Positions 9,167-16,297 of a stretch of DNA of 64,000 nucleotides are shown here, piece after piece; the first letter of the stretch is position 1; the number at the start of each line of letters is the position of its first letter. The DNA lies in assembly GCA_004377185.1 (NCBI GenBank), contig SOIM01000050.1, forward strand, positions 1-64,000, written 5' to 3'. The position numbers were made by a program, and so were the translations under genes. The notes beneath the pieces were generated by a model that had not been told where the DNA came from, did not search any database, and was given only the letters and a program-made list of their open reading frames with translations. The stretch comes from Methanomassiliicoccales archaeon. Lineage in GTDB: Archaea > Thermoplasmatota > Thermoplasmata > RBG-16-68-12 > SOIM01.

Positions 9167-9307
9167 ATGGCGGGAGTCAGAGTCAAGCAGATTGAAAAAG
9201 GTGTGTTCAAGGTTGAGGACCCACTCCATCGTCCATTAGTTAAGCTTAATGGAGTTGACAATAAGAAGAAACCAGAGAAATCCAAAGGTCATTCAATTCG
9301 GAAATAG
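9167..9307 (+). CDS. Small basic protein (46 aa) after the GAF gene
   Basis: An ATG one base after the GAF gene's stop opens a 46-codon frame reading MAGVRVKQIEKGVFKVEDP and ending KSKGHSIRK. It is lysine-rich and hydrophilic and has no recognised family. The immediate junction suggests translational coupling to the GAF gene. Its end overlaps the 3' end of the convergent cytidine deaminase gene by 19 nt. The regular amphipathic pattern and the coupling support a real small gene, but its size leaves doubt. Confidence 0.45.
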   Translation: MAGVRVKQIEKGVFKVEDPLHRPLVKLNGVDNKKKPEKSKGHSIRK

Positions 9308-9672
9308 TCCTTGAGCAGGTCCTCCAGAACATATTTTTTTCTCTTCCCATCTCTTCCTACAACCAAGACTTCCATTTCTGGAGCGAATTCCACTAACACC
9401 TGCCTGCAGGAGCCGCAAGGCATGGGATACACGTCTGAATCACTATAGATGGCGATTCCCTTGAAACTCTTGTGCCCACTTGAGACAGCATTGAAAAGGG
9501 CAACTCGTTCAGCGCATATCGTTAAGCCATACGAGCTATTCTCTATATTGCATCCAGAGAACACATCCCCGTTTGCAGTGAGAATTGCTGCACCTACCCT
9601 GGTCCTAGAGTACGGAGAGTGGGAGTGTCTTGACGCCTCCTTGGCTGTCATGATGAGGTTCTCTTCATTCAT
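9289..9672 (-). CDS. cdd: Cytidine deaminase
   Basis: A 127-residue homotetramer-type cytidine deaminase that converts cytidine/deoxycytidine to uridine/deoxyuridine in pyrimidine salvage. It has the N-terminal SPYSRTRVGAAI, the substrate-binding CNIENSSYG, the catalytic zinc motif CAERVALF with its Glu, and the second zinc ligand pair PCGSCRQ. Length and all zinc ligands match active family members. It is transcribed toward the GAF gene and overlaps the small ORF at its 3' end. With the deoxyribonucleotidase and thyX it makes a loose pyrimidine-nucleotide group embedded among defence genes. Ordinary salvage is the simplest role. Confidence 0.92.
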   Translation of the reverse strand: MNEENLIMTAKEASRHSHSPYSRTRVGAAILTANGDVFSGCNIENSSYGLTICAERVALFNAVSSGHKSFKGIAIYSDSDVYPMPCGSCRQVLVEFAPEMEVLVVGRDGKRKKYVLEDLLKDYFRIE

Positions 9673-9887
9673 CTATGCCCCGTCCTCTGCAAATGGAGAA
9701 TGCAACTATATGTAATCGTCTCCTATTAATCCTACGTTTCCATTTCCTTGTATTTCTTATGCCCAACTTTACCAATCGGATCATGATGTCGGTTCGTAAG
9801 AAAGTCCTGGTTCTTGAAGTAAGAGAATCACAGTTTGTGTCTTGGCCTTGATGACTGCAACACCATTTGCTCTTGGTGGCTACCACT

Positions 9888-10033
9888 ACTTGACGCTGTC
9901 TTTGTACGGCCTGAGTTTCTCATCCTCCAAAGCCTTCCTAAACACAAACAAATGCTCATGCGCTAACAATAAGAATTCATACCCCTTTTCCCTCCTCCAC
10001 TTCTCCCTGGTCGTCTCATCTTCCACTGATGCT
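9888..10033 (-). repeat. Methyltransferase 3'-end repeat, copy A
   Basis: Read on the minus strand this is the tail of a DNA amino-methyltransferase: a KHQWKM segment, then after a frame change a stretch equivalent to EFLLLAHEHLFVFRK, and an ending EKLRPYKDSVK with its stop. The one-base deletion just after KHQWKM (ATGAGACG in place of ATGAAGACG) is shared with copies B-E, so it cannot be translated as one piece. It separates the cytidine deaminase from the 10.1-12.6 kb cassette. Confidence 0.75.
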
Positions 10034-10129
10034 TGTTCCTATGATTTCTGCAGAATATCCTCGATTCTAGGAGGTCGAAACCTTTTAGGCTTATGAACAC
10101 TTGACATCTCAACATCGGGGGTATGTTAG

Positions 10130-10777
10130 ATGCGTTTGGAGGACGTGTACCAGGCCTATCTGGAGGAAGTGATAACACCACTTGTGTCAAAAGAGTACGA
10201 GCGTGACATTGACTTCGACACGACCGTTTGGACCGAAGAGACTCTTGGGTTCTTCTACAAGCTGGGCAAGAAGCAAGGATACTATGTCGACACCAACTCG
10301 AAGACTGTGGGTGCAATCGATCCAGACGGATACATGAAGTATACACAGACATATCTGGAACCACCAAAAGAGTATCTGGTTGACCTTTGTTGGAGAAATT
10401 GGGATGAGTCGACTGGAAAATACTGGTTGGAACTTGCTCTCGAGTTGGAATGGCAACCAACCGCTCCTGGAGGGTATGGTGATGAGGACATGGACGAAGA
10501 TGTCTACAAATTGCTGGATGTAGACGCAAGAAAGAGAGTGGGAATCCTTGGGTGTACTGCTCGTGAAAAGAAGCACCTGAGTCGTGATTCAGCAGAAAAA
10601 CTAATTGAGAACTTCCAAGGCTATGTCAAAACCGGAGACTTTCATGACGCGGAGTTTCTCTTTGTGTTTATTGATGAAGATGACTCAGAAGATCATTTCG
10701 GGGTGGGGGCTCGTCTTGTTGATTCAAATGGCAATGGATCTGACCTTCCAGGCTACCCTTACAGGAAGCTACGGTGA
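10130..10777 (+). CDS. Unknown acidic protein, possibly PD-(D/E)xK-like fold
   Basis: A 215-residue acidic protein that I do not recognise. The middle reads YWLELALELEWQP, then an acidic loop and VYKLLDVDARKRVGILGC. This layout (a strand with Glu-x-Glu-Trp, then Lys-Leu-Leu and a helix into a hydrophobic strand) is reminiscent of restriction-endonuclease-like folds, with the Glu and Lys in roughly the right places, but no clean PD...ExK motif is present. The C-terminus is rich in Asp/Glu. ATG 10130 starts the frame shortly after repeat copy A. It is the first gene of the plus-strand cassette ending at 12573, followed by an EVE-nuclease and a glycosylase-fold protein, so a DNA-related role is plausible. 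Confidence 0.4.
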   Translation: MRLEDVYQAYLEEVITPLVSKEYERDIDFDTTVWTEETLGFFYKLGKKQGYYVDTNSKTVGAIDPDGYMKYTQTYLEPPKEYLVDLCWRNWDESTGKYWLELALELEWQPTAPGGYGDEDMDEDVYKLLDVDARKRVGILGCTAREKKHLSRDSAEKLIENFQGYVKTGDFHDAEFLFVFIDEDDSEDHFGVGARLVDSNGNGSDLPGYPYRKLR

Positions 10778-10895
10778 TGGTGGTTTGATATTCGTCGCGT
10801 CATACCCAACTCATCCAGACATTATTTCGGGCGATTGATATGGGATTGCATGTAGCAAGATGTGCAGATTGATTCTAGGACAGGATGGTGCGGAT

Positions 10896-11786
10896 ATGTC
10901 TACAAACGTATATCTGGTTCAAGTGAGCGGACATCGCTCAACACATGGCTTAGGTGCTGAAAGATGGGCAGATGAACCACTCAAATTGGGCCTTTACGGT
11001 GTATGGAGGAGTGGACAGGGCAAGAAGATATTCAGACAGATTCAGAAAGGAGACTACGTTCTTCTTTACTGCACCGGCAATGTTGATGAGTATCCCAATC
11101 AGATTAGACATATCTACGAGGTAGTCGAACGTGGTGGTATTCTTGACGAACATGACAAGCTGAAAGAAAGGGTAGTATGGCTCAAAACCCATCGCCTGTT
11201 GAGAAGAGGGTTGGAAAGACAGACGATACATGTCATGGCGAAGAAAGGAGACCTTTCTCCGAATATGATGAAATGTGGCGGTCATGGATTCAACGTCTAT
11301 CAGGTGGAATGGAAGGACTACCTCCGGATTCTGGAATGGGACAAGAATCAAAATCCTCAGATAGCAGTTCAACTATCAGAAAGAGAACTGTCTGACTACA
11401 TACTTGGAATGCGCATCTTAGAATTAATTCCTGAATATAGGGGATACGAACTCCACCGAAACACGAATGGCAAGATTGGCGTTAGATACAAAATAGACGG
11501 AGGAGAAGTCGACCTGCTCTTTCACAAAAAGAAGACCGACGACCTACTGGTGGTAGAATTGAAGGTCGGTGAGATTGAGATGAAGCATACCAACCAAGTC
11601 AAACGATATGTCGACCGTCTAAGAAGGCAGAATCGCAACAAAGGATCCGTATTCGGCCTATTGGTTGGCCGTCATTGTCCCGGGAAACTGAAGTCAAGAA
11701 TCGAGGAATTGGAATCAGGTGGAATAAGAGTTGCTACATATGCAATCAATCTAGAGGTCAATTTGCGGGAGTCTGCTCAACTCTAG
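10896..11786 (+). CDS. EVE-like reader fused to PD-(D/E)xK nuclease
   Basis: About 296 residues. The N-terminal 150 resemble an EVE/PUA-type domain (YLVQVSGH..., then GVWRSGQGKKIFRQIQKGD and VLLYCTG), a fold that binds modified bases in DNA. The C-terminal part is a NucS/DUF91-like nuclease: GGEVDLLFHKK near residues 202-212 supplies the Asp, and VVELKVGEI near 218-226 the Glu-x-Lys of a PD-(D/E)xK site. Such fusions are typical of enzymes that cut modified DNA, such as phage DNA with hypermodified cytosine. ATG 10896 matches the domain start; ATG 10860 is an alternative. The sequence before it (catgtagcaag) resembles the leader of the next gene (gatgtagcaaa). A second EVE-nuclease lies at 12873. 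The nuclease call is good; the EVE call is moderate. Confidence 0.68.
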   Translation: MSTNVYLVQVSGHRSTHGLGAERWADEPLKLGLYGVWRSGQGKKIFRQIQKGDYVLLYCTGNVDEYPNQIRHIYEVVERGGILDEHDKLKERVVWLKTHRLLRRGLERQTIHVMAKKGDLSPNMMKCGGHGFNVYQVEWKDYLRILEWDKNQNPQIAVQLSERELSDYILGMRILELIPEYRGYELHRNTNGKIGVRYKIDGGEVDLLFHKKKTDDLLVVELKVGEIEMKHTNQVKRYVDRLRRQNRNKGSVFGLLVGRHCPGKLKSRIEELESGGIRVATYAINLEVNLRESAQL

Positions 11787-11838
11787 GGAAAAATGGTGGG
11801 CATATTTTCGCGGTTCTCTTCTGAAGGGATGTAGCAAA

Positions 11839-12573
11839 ATGAGTGACAAAAAAGAACTTTGGAATCGCTTCGTTCAACATGCAATGAATGCTAAGACGAC
11901 CAGGTTGGAAAAACACGAAATCAGGAAACGGATTCGAGATTATCCGGTATTCTGTGACGTTGATCCTGAGAATGTCAAGGTGATGTTGGTTTCTGAGCAG
12001 GCAGTTCACAACGAGGAATTCCACGAGAAATATCAGCAGATGGGCTGCAGAGCCTATTTGAAGACGAAAAAGGCAACCGTGCCAAAGACTGTGAAGGAGT
12101 TCCTAGGTGATGACATATTCAAGAACAGTTTTGAAGGGCGCGGACCCATCTACTGGAGTCATGCCATTAAATATCCTTTGAAGGAGGGTAAATTCAGAAG
12201 AAAGTCCGTGCGTTTCTTCATTGACAACGAGACGATTGAGAATGACTATGAAGAAGAAGGAAATGCCTGGTTTCTCAAGAGGGAAATCGAAATCCTAGAG
12301 CCTTCAATCATAGTGTCCTTTGGGGGCTGTGGAGCGAAGTTGTTGCCTCACGCTCTTATGTTGGAGGACATAATAGATGAGAAGCTTTGGAAGATAGTGA
12401 AAAGGGAACTAGAGATGTATATGGATTCCGGCTCACTGGGTTTCCGATGCAATGGAAGGAAATATGTTGTGTTGTATCATCCCAGCGGAAAGAATCCAGG
12501 TGGCAAGGCAGTAAATGAGTTCTTCAAAGAGAGATTACGGCAAATGATAAAGGACGAAATTGAAAAGGGCTAG
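11839..12573 (+). CDS. Uracil-DNA-glycosylase superfamily protein
   Basis: A 244-residue protein with the uracil-DNA-glycosylase fold. Visible signs are an early strand VKVMLVSEQ where the family has its first catalytic loop, a central ILEPSIIVSFGG near residues 150-161 (the usual helix then Pro-x-ValVal-x-hydrophobic-Gly strand), and a late VLYHPSGKNPGG near 210-221 matching the conserved HPS loop. The first motif has no obvious catalytic Asp (GQDPYH or GExPG type), reading SEQAVHNEE instead, so the base it excises may be unusual or it may have another activity. It lies between two EVE-nucleases on the same strand. Glycosylases that remove modified bases from phage DNA are now known as defence proteins, so here it may create abasic sites in modified foreign DNA. 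The fold is likely; the substrate is unknown. Confidence 0.6.
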   Translation: MSDKKELWNRFVQHAMNAKTTRLEKHEIRKRIRDYPVFCDVDPENVKVMLVSEQAVHNEEFHEKYQQMGCRAYLKTKKATVPKTVKEFLGDDIFKNSFEGRGPIYWSHAIKYPLKEGKFRRKSVRFFIDNETIENDYEEEGNAWFLKREIEILEPSIIVSFGGCGAKLLPHALMLEDIIDEKLWKIVKRELEMYMDSGSLGFRCNGRKYVVLYHPSGKNPGGKAVNEFFKERLRQMIKDEIEKG

Positions 12574-12722
12574 AAATCATGCCCCTTCCCCCTCCACTTC
12601 TCCCTGATCGTCTCATCTTCTGCTTATGCTTGATAACATGCTCCCTAAGAATGAAATCAACGTCAAGAAAAGCCTGCAATACCCTGAAAGTGATGGGAAT
12701 GTGATGGTTCTTCTGCCTTGTG
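12574..12722 (-). repeat. Methyltransferase 3'-end repeat, copy B
   Basis: On the minus strand it reads HHIPITFRVLQAFLDVDFIL, then REHVIKH, then the shared one-base deletion and a short out-of-frame tail. It lacks the stop-proximal part retained in copies A, D and F. It lies exactly between the glycosylase-fold gene and the second EVE-nuclease gene. The rest of the gap to 12873 holds a TATA-like acttaagt near 12840. Confidence 0.72.
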
Positions 12723-12872
12723 GCCTCAAAAAGTCGGTTGCATCGTTGCCTCCTACCATTTTTCCCTGGAAGAATGATCCGGGAGTTTTTGACAGATTTT
12801 CGAGGTTATTGAACGACCTTCCTTCAACTCCATTGCGAAATACTTAAGTCTCATTGGATATTCTTTGACCTC

Positions 12873-13724
12873 ATGTCCTACTGGCTCGCAGTTACTACTC
12901 CGGAGAACTGGCCGTTGTGTCTGAATACAAAAACGTGGGGAGTTGGAGATACCTACAAAGCTCTCCTGAAGAATGTTCAAGTCGGTGAATATGTCCTCTT
13001 CTATGTGAGAGGCATGACCGTGTCCGGTATTGTTCGCGTTACCAAACCATATTTCTACAGTGAGGAACGGATTTGGAAAGACTCACTGTATCCTCACAGA
13101 GTACTGTTTGAACCCGATTTGGTGTCCGAGGAAACGGTCAACATAAGGCAGTTCTTCTATTCCTTCTTTCCTGGAATGGCTCCATCCGGATATTTCCGAA
13201 AAGCTTTCCGAAGACTGCCCGAAGATCAGTTTGAACTGTTTCGAGATTTCCTGAGCGAAGGCACGATTGAGATTATCGAAGAGGATGAAAGCCTTTTGTT
13301 CGAAGTTGCAGAGACCGCCACCATTTCTCTGGAGAAAGATCTCGAGAACTTCCTTGAGCGAAGACTGCAGGTGCTTGAAGAAGGCCTGCATCTATTTATC
13401 GATGGAGAACGGGAGGGTAGGCAATACTCAACCGATGTTAGTAGGATTGATCTACTTGCCAAGGATAGAAACGACACATTTGTTGTAATCGAACTCAAAG
13501 CAGGTGAAGCCGACAGGAAAAGTCTCGCTCAGATATTACCCTATATGGGTTGGGTCAGGGAGTATCTTGCTAAGGGCAGGGAAGTAAGAGGAATCATTGT
13601 CGCATCCGATTTCTCCCCGGATCTGATCGCAGCGACAAATGTTGTGGCCAACCTGTCCTTATGCAGGTATAGTGTGGACTTCTCCTTTGAGGGTATAGTA
13701 CCTAGAATAGAGTTAACGAAGTAG
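12873..13724 (+). CDS. EVE-domain PD-(D/E)xK nuclease
   Basis: A 283-residue two-domain protein. Residues 1-140 form an EVE domain: MSYWLAVTTPENWPLCLN, VQVGEYVLFYVRG, GIVRVTKPYF and a later VLFEPD. This is the typical arrangement for a reader of modified cytosine or other modified bases. Residues 165-283 are a NucS-like nuclease domain with RIDLLAKDRNDTFVVIELKAGE near 189-210, giving Asp and Glu-x-Lys of the PD-(D/E)xK site, and a following IL PYMGW-type helix. It should cut or nick DNA carrying the modification. A TATA-like sequence near 12840 puts the transcript start a few bases before ATG 12873, so it is nearly leaderless and has its own promoter. It is a diverged counterpart of the gene at 10896; two readers may cover different modifications. 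Confidence 0.8.
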   Translation: MSYWLAVTTPENWPLCLNTKTWGVGDTYKALLKNVQVGEYVLFYVRGMTVSGIVRVTKPYFYSEERIWKDSLYPHRVLFEPDLVSEETVNIRQFFYSFFPGMAPSGYFRKAFRRLPEDQFELFRDFLSEGTIEIIEEDESLLFEVAETATISLEKDLENFLERRLQVLEEGLHLFIDGEREGRQYSTDVSRIDLLAKDRNDTFVVIELKAGEADRKSLAQILPYMGWVREYLAKGREVRGIIVASDFSPDLIAATNVVANLSLCRYSVDFSFEGIVPRIELTK

Positions 13725-13856
13725 TCAAGAACCGAATTTCCTGTGTGACGCGAACCCTAGGTATGTCCACTACGGTTTCATGACTTATCTATTGCTCATA
13801 CCCTAACCCACTCTTTCCGACCTTCCATTCTGAGCACTTCTTCGGTACCAAAAGTA

Positions 13857-13865
13857 TCTTATAAC
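13857..13865 (+). promoter_or_regulatory. TATA box of the gene at 13886
   Basis: The run cttataaca is centred about 26 nt before ATG 13886, the standard archaeal distance to the transcription start, which predicts a leaderless mRNA. It marks the left edge of the helicase-system cassette. Confidence 0.55.
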
Positions 13866-13885
13866 AGCTGAATATTCGCATAAAT

Positions 13886-14521
13886 ATGAGCCTAAATAGC
13901 GCTGTGCAAGCTAGAACGTATGGGATTACCGTTGATGTTTCTGAAGATCTCGTCGAGAAGCTCATTGCCCAAGGTAAGAAACCAACATTCATTATCTCCG
14001 CAATAGTCCAGCGCATGAGTTCCGAAATGTCGGTTGACAATATGATCGATTACGCTGAGGGGCGCGAAGCACTCGTCAAGAAAGCTGCTGATCAAGAAGG
14101 CCGCTCGCCCAGGGATTTTCCATCAACCGACCGTACGTGGACTTATGATGCCTTTGAGGAATATATGCGCAAATTGATGTCTCTTGCAGAGAAAAGGGCC
14201 TCTGTGGGCGACCTTCTCTCAATGCTTATTGCGTACTATGATACGAATCCTCGTCCAACGAGTGAAGAGCTTCGAGAGGCCAGAGGATTTGGCTCCGGTC
14301 AGAAATGGTATGAAGAGCTCAGAACGGCCAAGGCTCGGTTGACGATCGCAGCAAAACGCGTGGGCCTTCCACCGTTTTTCGCGAGGGCCTATGGCTCTGG
14401 TCTCAAAAGACGCCACCCCATGGACAAAGAAGTCTATGAGTTCCTATCTAGGTGGGTCTCGGAATACATTGTGTCTGTTGAAGAGTATAGGCAGTTAGCT
14501 ACACCGCGTTCGATTGACTAG
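13886..14521 (+). CDS. Unknown helical protein, candidate DNA-binding regulator
   Basis: A 211-residue protein with no recognised family. The first 55 residues read like a ribbon-helix or short beta start (TYGITVDVSEDLVEKLIAQG) typical of small DNA-binding folds. The C-terminal half is helical with a conserved-looking run PTSEELREARGFGSGQKWYE near residues 126-145. Its own TATA gives a leaderless start at ATG 13886. It lies 65 nt upstream of the three-gene helicase operon in the same direction but that operon has its own TATA (about 14557-14565), so it is a separate transcript. A regulator or immunity partner of the helicase system would fit, without direct evidence. Confidence 0.4.
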   Translation: MSLNSAVQARTYGITVDVSEDLVEKLIAQGKKPTFIISAIVQRMSSEMSVDNMIDYAEGREALVKKAADQEGRSPRDFPSTDRTWTYDAFEEYMRKLMSLAEKRASVGDLLSMLIAYYDTNPRPTSEELREARGFGSGQKWYEELRTAKARLTIAAKRVGLPPFFARAYGSGLKRRHPMDKEVYEFLSRWVSEYIVSVEEYRQLATPRSID

Positions 14522-14556
14522 TGAAATGATAGGATAGGTGTGAGTGTAAAGATGGA

Positions 14557-14565
14557 CTTAAATAG
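14557..14565 (+). promoter_or_regulatory. TATA box of the helicase operon
   Basis: The run cttaaatag is centred about 25 nt before ATG 14586, so the first gene of the helicase operon is probably read from a leaderless transcript. It separates this operon from the gene ending at 14521. Confidence 0.5.
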
Positions 14566-14585
14566 TAGCAAAACAATATAGGGTG

Positions 14586-15413
14586 ATGGAGATCGAAATG
14601 GAGCAAGATATGGAAAACGGAGACAAGTGGCCTTACCACTATCGTGGAACAAGGTACCACTTCAGTAGTGAACAGAAAGTCTGGTGGCAGACGTTCAAGA
14701 ATGGTTTGGAGATCTTCGTGAAATCTGGACATGACCGCATCATCAAAGAGCTCTTGAAGCTCAGGCCTGAAGGCGGCAGTTTTCGTATTACTGAGACAGG
14801 CGATGTAATCATCAAGATGGTTGAGAAAGAAACATGGACTCCCATTTACGTATGTGAGATGGATATGCCCTTCAAATTCAGTGATGACATTGAAACAACA
14901 CCCAAGGAACTCAAGCCAGGAGACATCTGGACCGGATTCTATGACGGGTCTAGGTACTCACACCTCAATGACAGGGTGTGGTGGAGAAATCCAGAGGGCC
15001 CAAGGCAATATATCGTGGAGACACTACCAGACGAAGTAATGTTGCAGATGCGCATCCTCAAGCCAACAGGCGGTTCATTCAGAATAACCGAAGATGGGTA
15101 TGTGATTACGCTCATACCAAAACAGCCTCTTCCGAACCAGCTGAAGAAACAGTGGGAGAGCATGTCAGTGACCCAGCAGCAGCTGATAACCGCGAAAGTG
15201 CAGTCCACAGAGATGTTGCCGATATATATTGGTCGTTATCACGAAGGGATAACACTTCAGCCGCCAAAAGACTTCACCAAACCACTGACACCTGAGGAAA
15301 GGAAGGAAATGCTTGACTTTCTCAACGGGTTCTCTGCTCCGGGAGAGTTCGAGGGCATGGTTCCAAAGGATGCCGACGAAGAAGAGGAGTTCTTTGATGA
15401 TCCGGAGGATTAG
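14586..15413 (+). CDS. Two-repeat accessory protein of helicase system (shared unknown domain)
   Basis: A 275-residue acidic protein built from two copies of a roughly 90-residue domain that I do not recognise. Copy 1 (about 11-85) has GDKWPYHYRGTRY, KVWWQTF, GGSFRITETGDVI and TPIYVCEM. Copy 2 (about 106-220) has LKPGDIWTGFYDGSRY, RVWWRNPEG, GGSFRITEDGYVI and LPIYIGRY. The tail is very acidic (DEEEEFFDDPED). The same domain occurs twice in the next protein and once at the helicase C-terminus. The alternation of aromatic, Gly and Arg-Ile-Thr strands suggests a small beta-barrel, perhaps for binding nucleic acid or the helicase. It is first in the operon; the next gene starts two bases after its stop. 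Confidence 0.65.
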   Translation: MEIEMEQDMENGDKWPYHYRGTRYHFSSEQKVWWQTFKNGLEIFVKSGHDRIIKELLKLRPEGGSFRITETGDVIIKMVEKETWTPIYVCEMDMPFKFSDDIETTPKELKPGDIWTGFYDGSRYSHLNDRVWWRNPEGPRQYIVETLPDEVMLQMRILKPTGGSFRITEDGYVITLIPKQPLPNQLKKQWESMSVTQQQLITAKVQSTEMLPIYIGRYHEGITLQPPKDFTKPLTPEERKEMLDFLNGFSAPGEFEGMVPKDADEEEEFFDDPED

Positions 15414-15415
15414 CA

Positions 15416-16297
15416 ATGGCGTCAATACTGGATGAACCGACCTCCATTCCAGCTGTTGATGAGAAGCTCGTCACGGTCAATCCAGGTGATGTGTGGCCTT
15501 TACCGTACAGAGGTTCCCGATATACCGTTAAGAAGGTGGATGACAGGCTCAAGGTCTGCTGGACTCGCCTGGACGTTAAGCACGATGCATCAAGCCTGCC
15601 AGAAAGATTAATCAAGGCCATGGGGACGCACAAGGGAGACCAAAGAGGAAGGTTCATGGTCACTCCACATGGAGAAGTGATAGCCAGACGTGAAATCAGG
15701 GACGGTTTCTGGCAGTCGGTGTACTTGGGGAAACTAGATGGAGTTCTGGATTTTCTTGGTTTTGAATTGGATCCTTCTGGCTTGAAGACCGGTAATCTCT
15801 GGCCAGGGCTTCACTTCATACACGGAGAGGAGTTTGCCGTATGGAATAGAGCAGGGAATCAGGATTATCTCTATTGGACCCGGAGAGGTCTCTACTTCAG
15901 AGCTATTGAAAGGTACCCTGACATCTGTGCTGAAGTCAGGAAAATTCGCCCACGTTGTGGCAGGATCTACATAACTGAGAATGGGCATATCTGGATGAAC
16001 CTCCCGAGGAGCGAAGTCTCAAGATCGTTTCAGGCCGAATTTTTCACACTTCTTGATGAAGACAAGAAGAAACTCTCTGATGGCAAGCACGACATTTTGC
16101 TGCGGTCTATCTATGATCGGGTTTCGGCTACTGGTTGCTACCCAGTGTATCTAGGAGAGATATCCGATTTCGATTCAGGCGTTGCACCAAGAACTCATTT
16201 CCTTGCTGGAACACATTTTGGTGTTGGGGGGGAGGATGTCTATGATGGGGACGATTTTGGAGGAAAGTCCTGGCGAAAGATGAAGAGGGATTACTAG
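15416..16297 (+). CDS. Second two-repeat accessory protein of helicase system
   Basis: A 293-residue protein with two further, more diverged copies of the domain in the preceding protein. Copy 1 has VNPGDVWPLPYRGSRYTV near residues 21-38, then GRFMVTPHGEVI and SVYLGKLDG. Copy 2 has LKTGNLWPGLHF near 124-135, DYLYWTRRG, GRIYITENGHI and a late YPVYLGEI. Long inserts separate the conserved strands in copy 2. No catalytic motif is visible. It starts two bases after the upstream stop, and its TAG overlaps the helicase GTG by one base, so all three proteins should be made in fixed proportion. It probably forms a complex with the other two; whether it recognises DNA, the helicase or a phage product is unknown. 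Confidence 0.62.
   Translation: MASILDEPTSIPAVDEKLVTVNPGDVWPLPYRGSRYTVKKVDDRLKVCWTRLDVKHDASSLPERLIKAMGTHKGDQRGRFMVTPHGEVIARREIRDGFWQSVYLGKLDGVLDFLGFELDPSGLKTGNLWPGLHFIHGEEFAVWNRAGNQDYLYWTRRGLYFRAIERYPDICAEVRKIRPRCGRIYITENGHIWMNLPRSEVSRSFQAEFFTLLDEDKKKLSDGKHDILLRSIYDRVSATGCYPVYLGEISDFDSGVAPRTHFLAGTHFGVGGEDVYDGDDFGGKSWRKMKRDY

Noticed and set aside
9963-10529. 188-codon minus-strand frame over repeat copy A and the 10130 gene
   Set aside because: Most of it is antisense to the 10130 gene and only its end is the methyltransferase-tail repeat.
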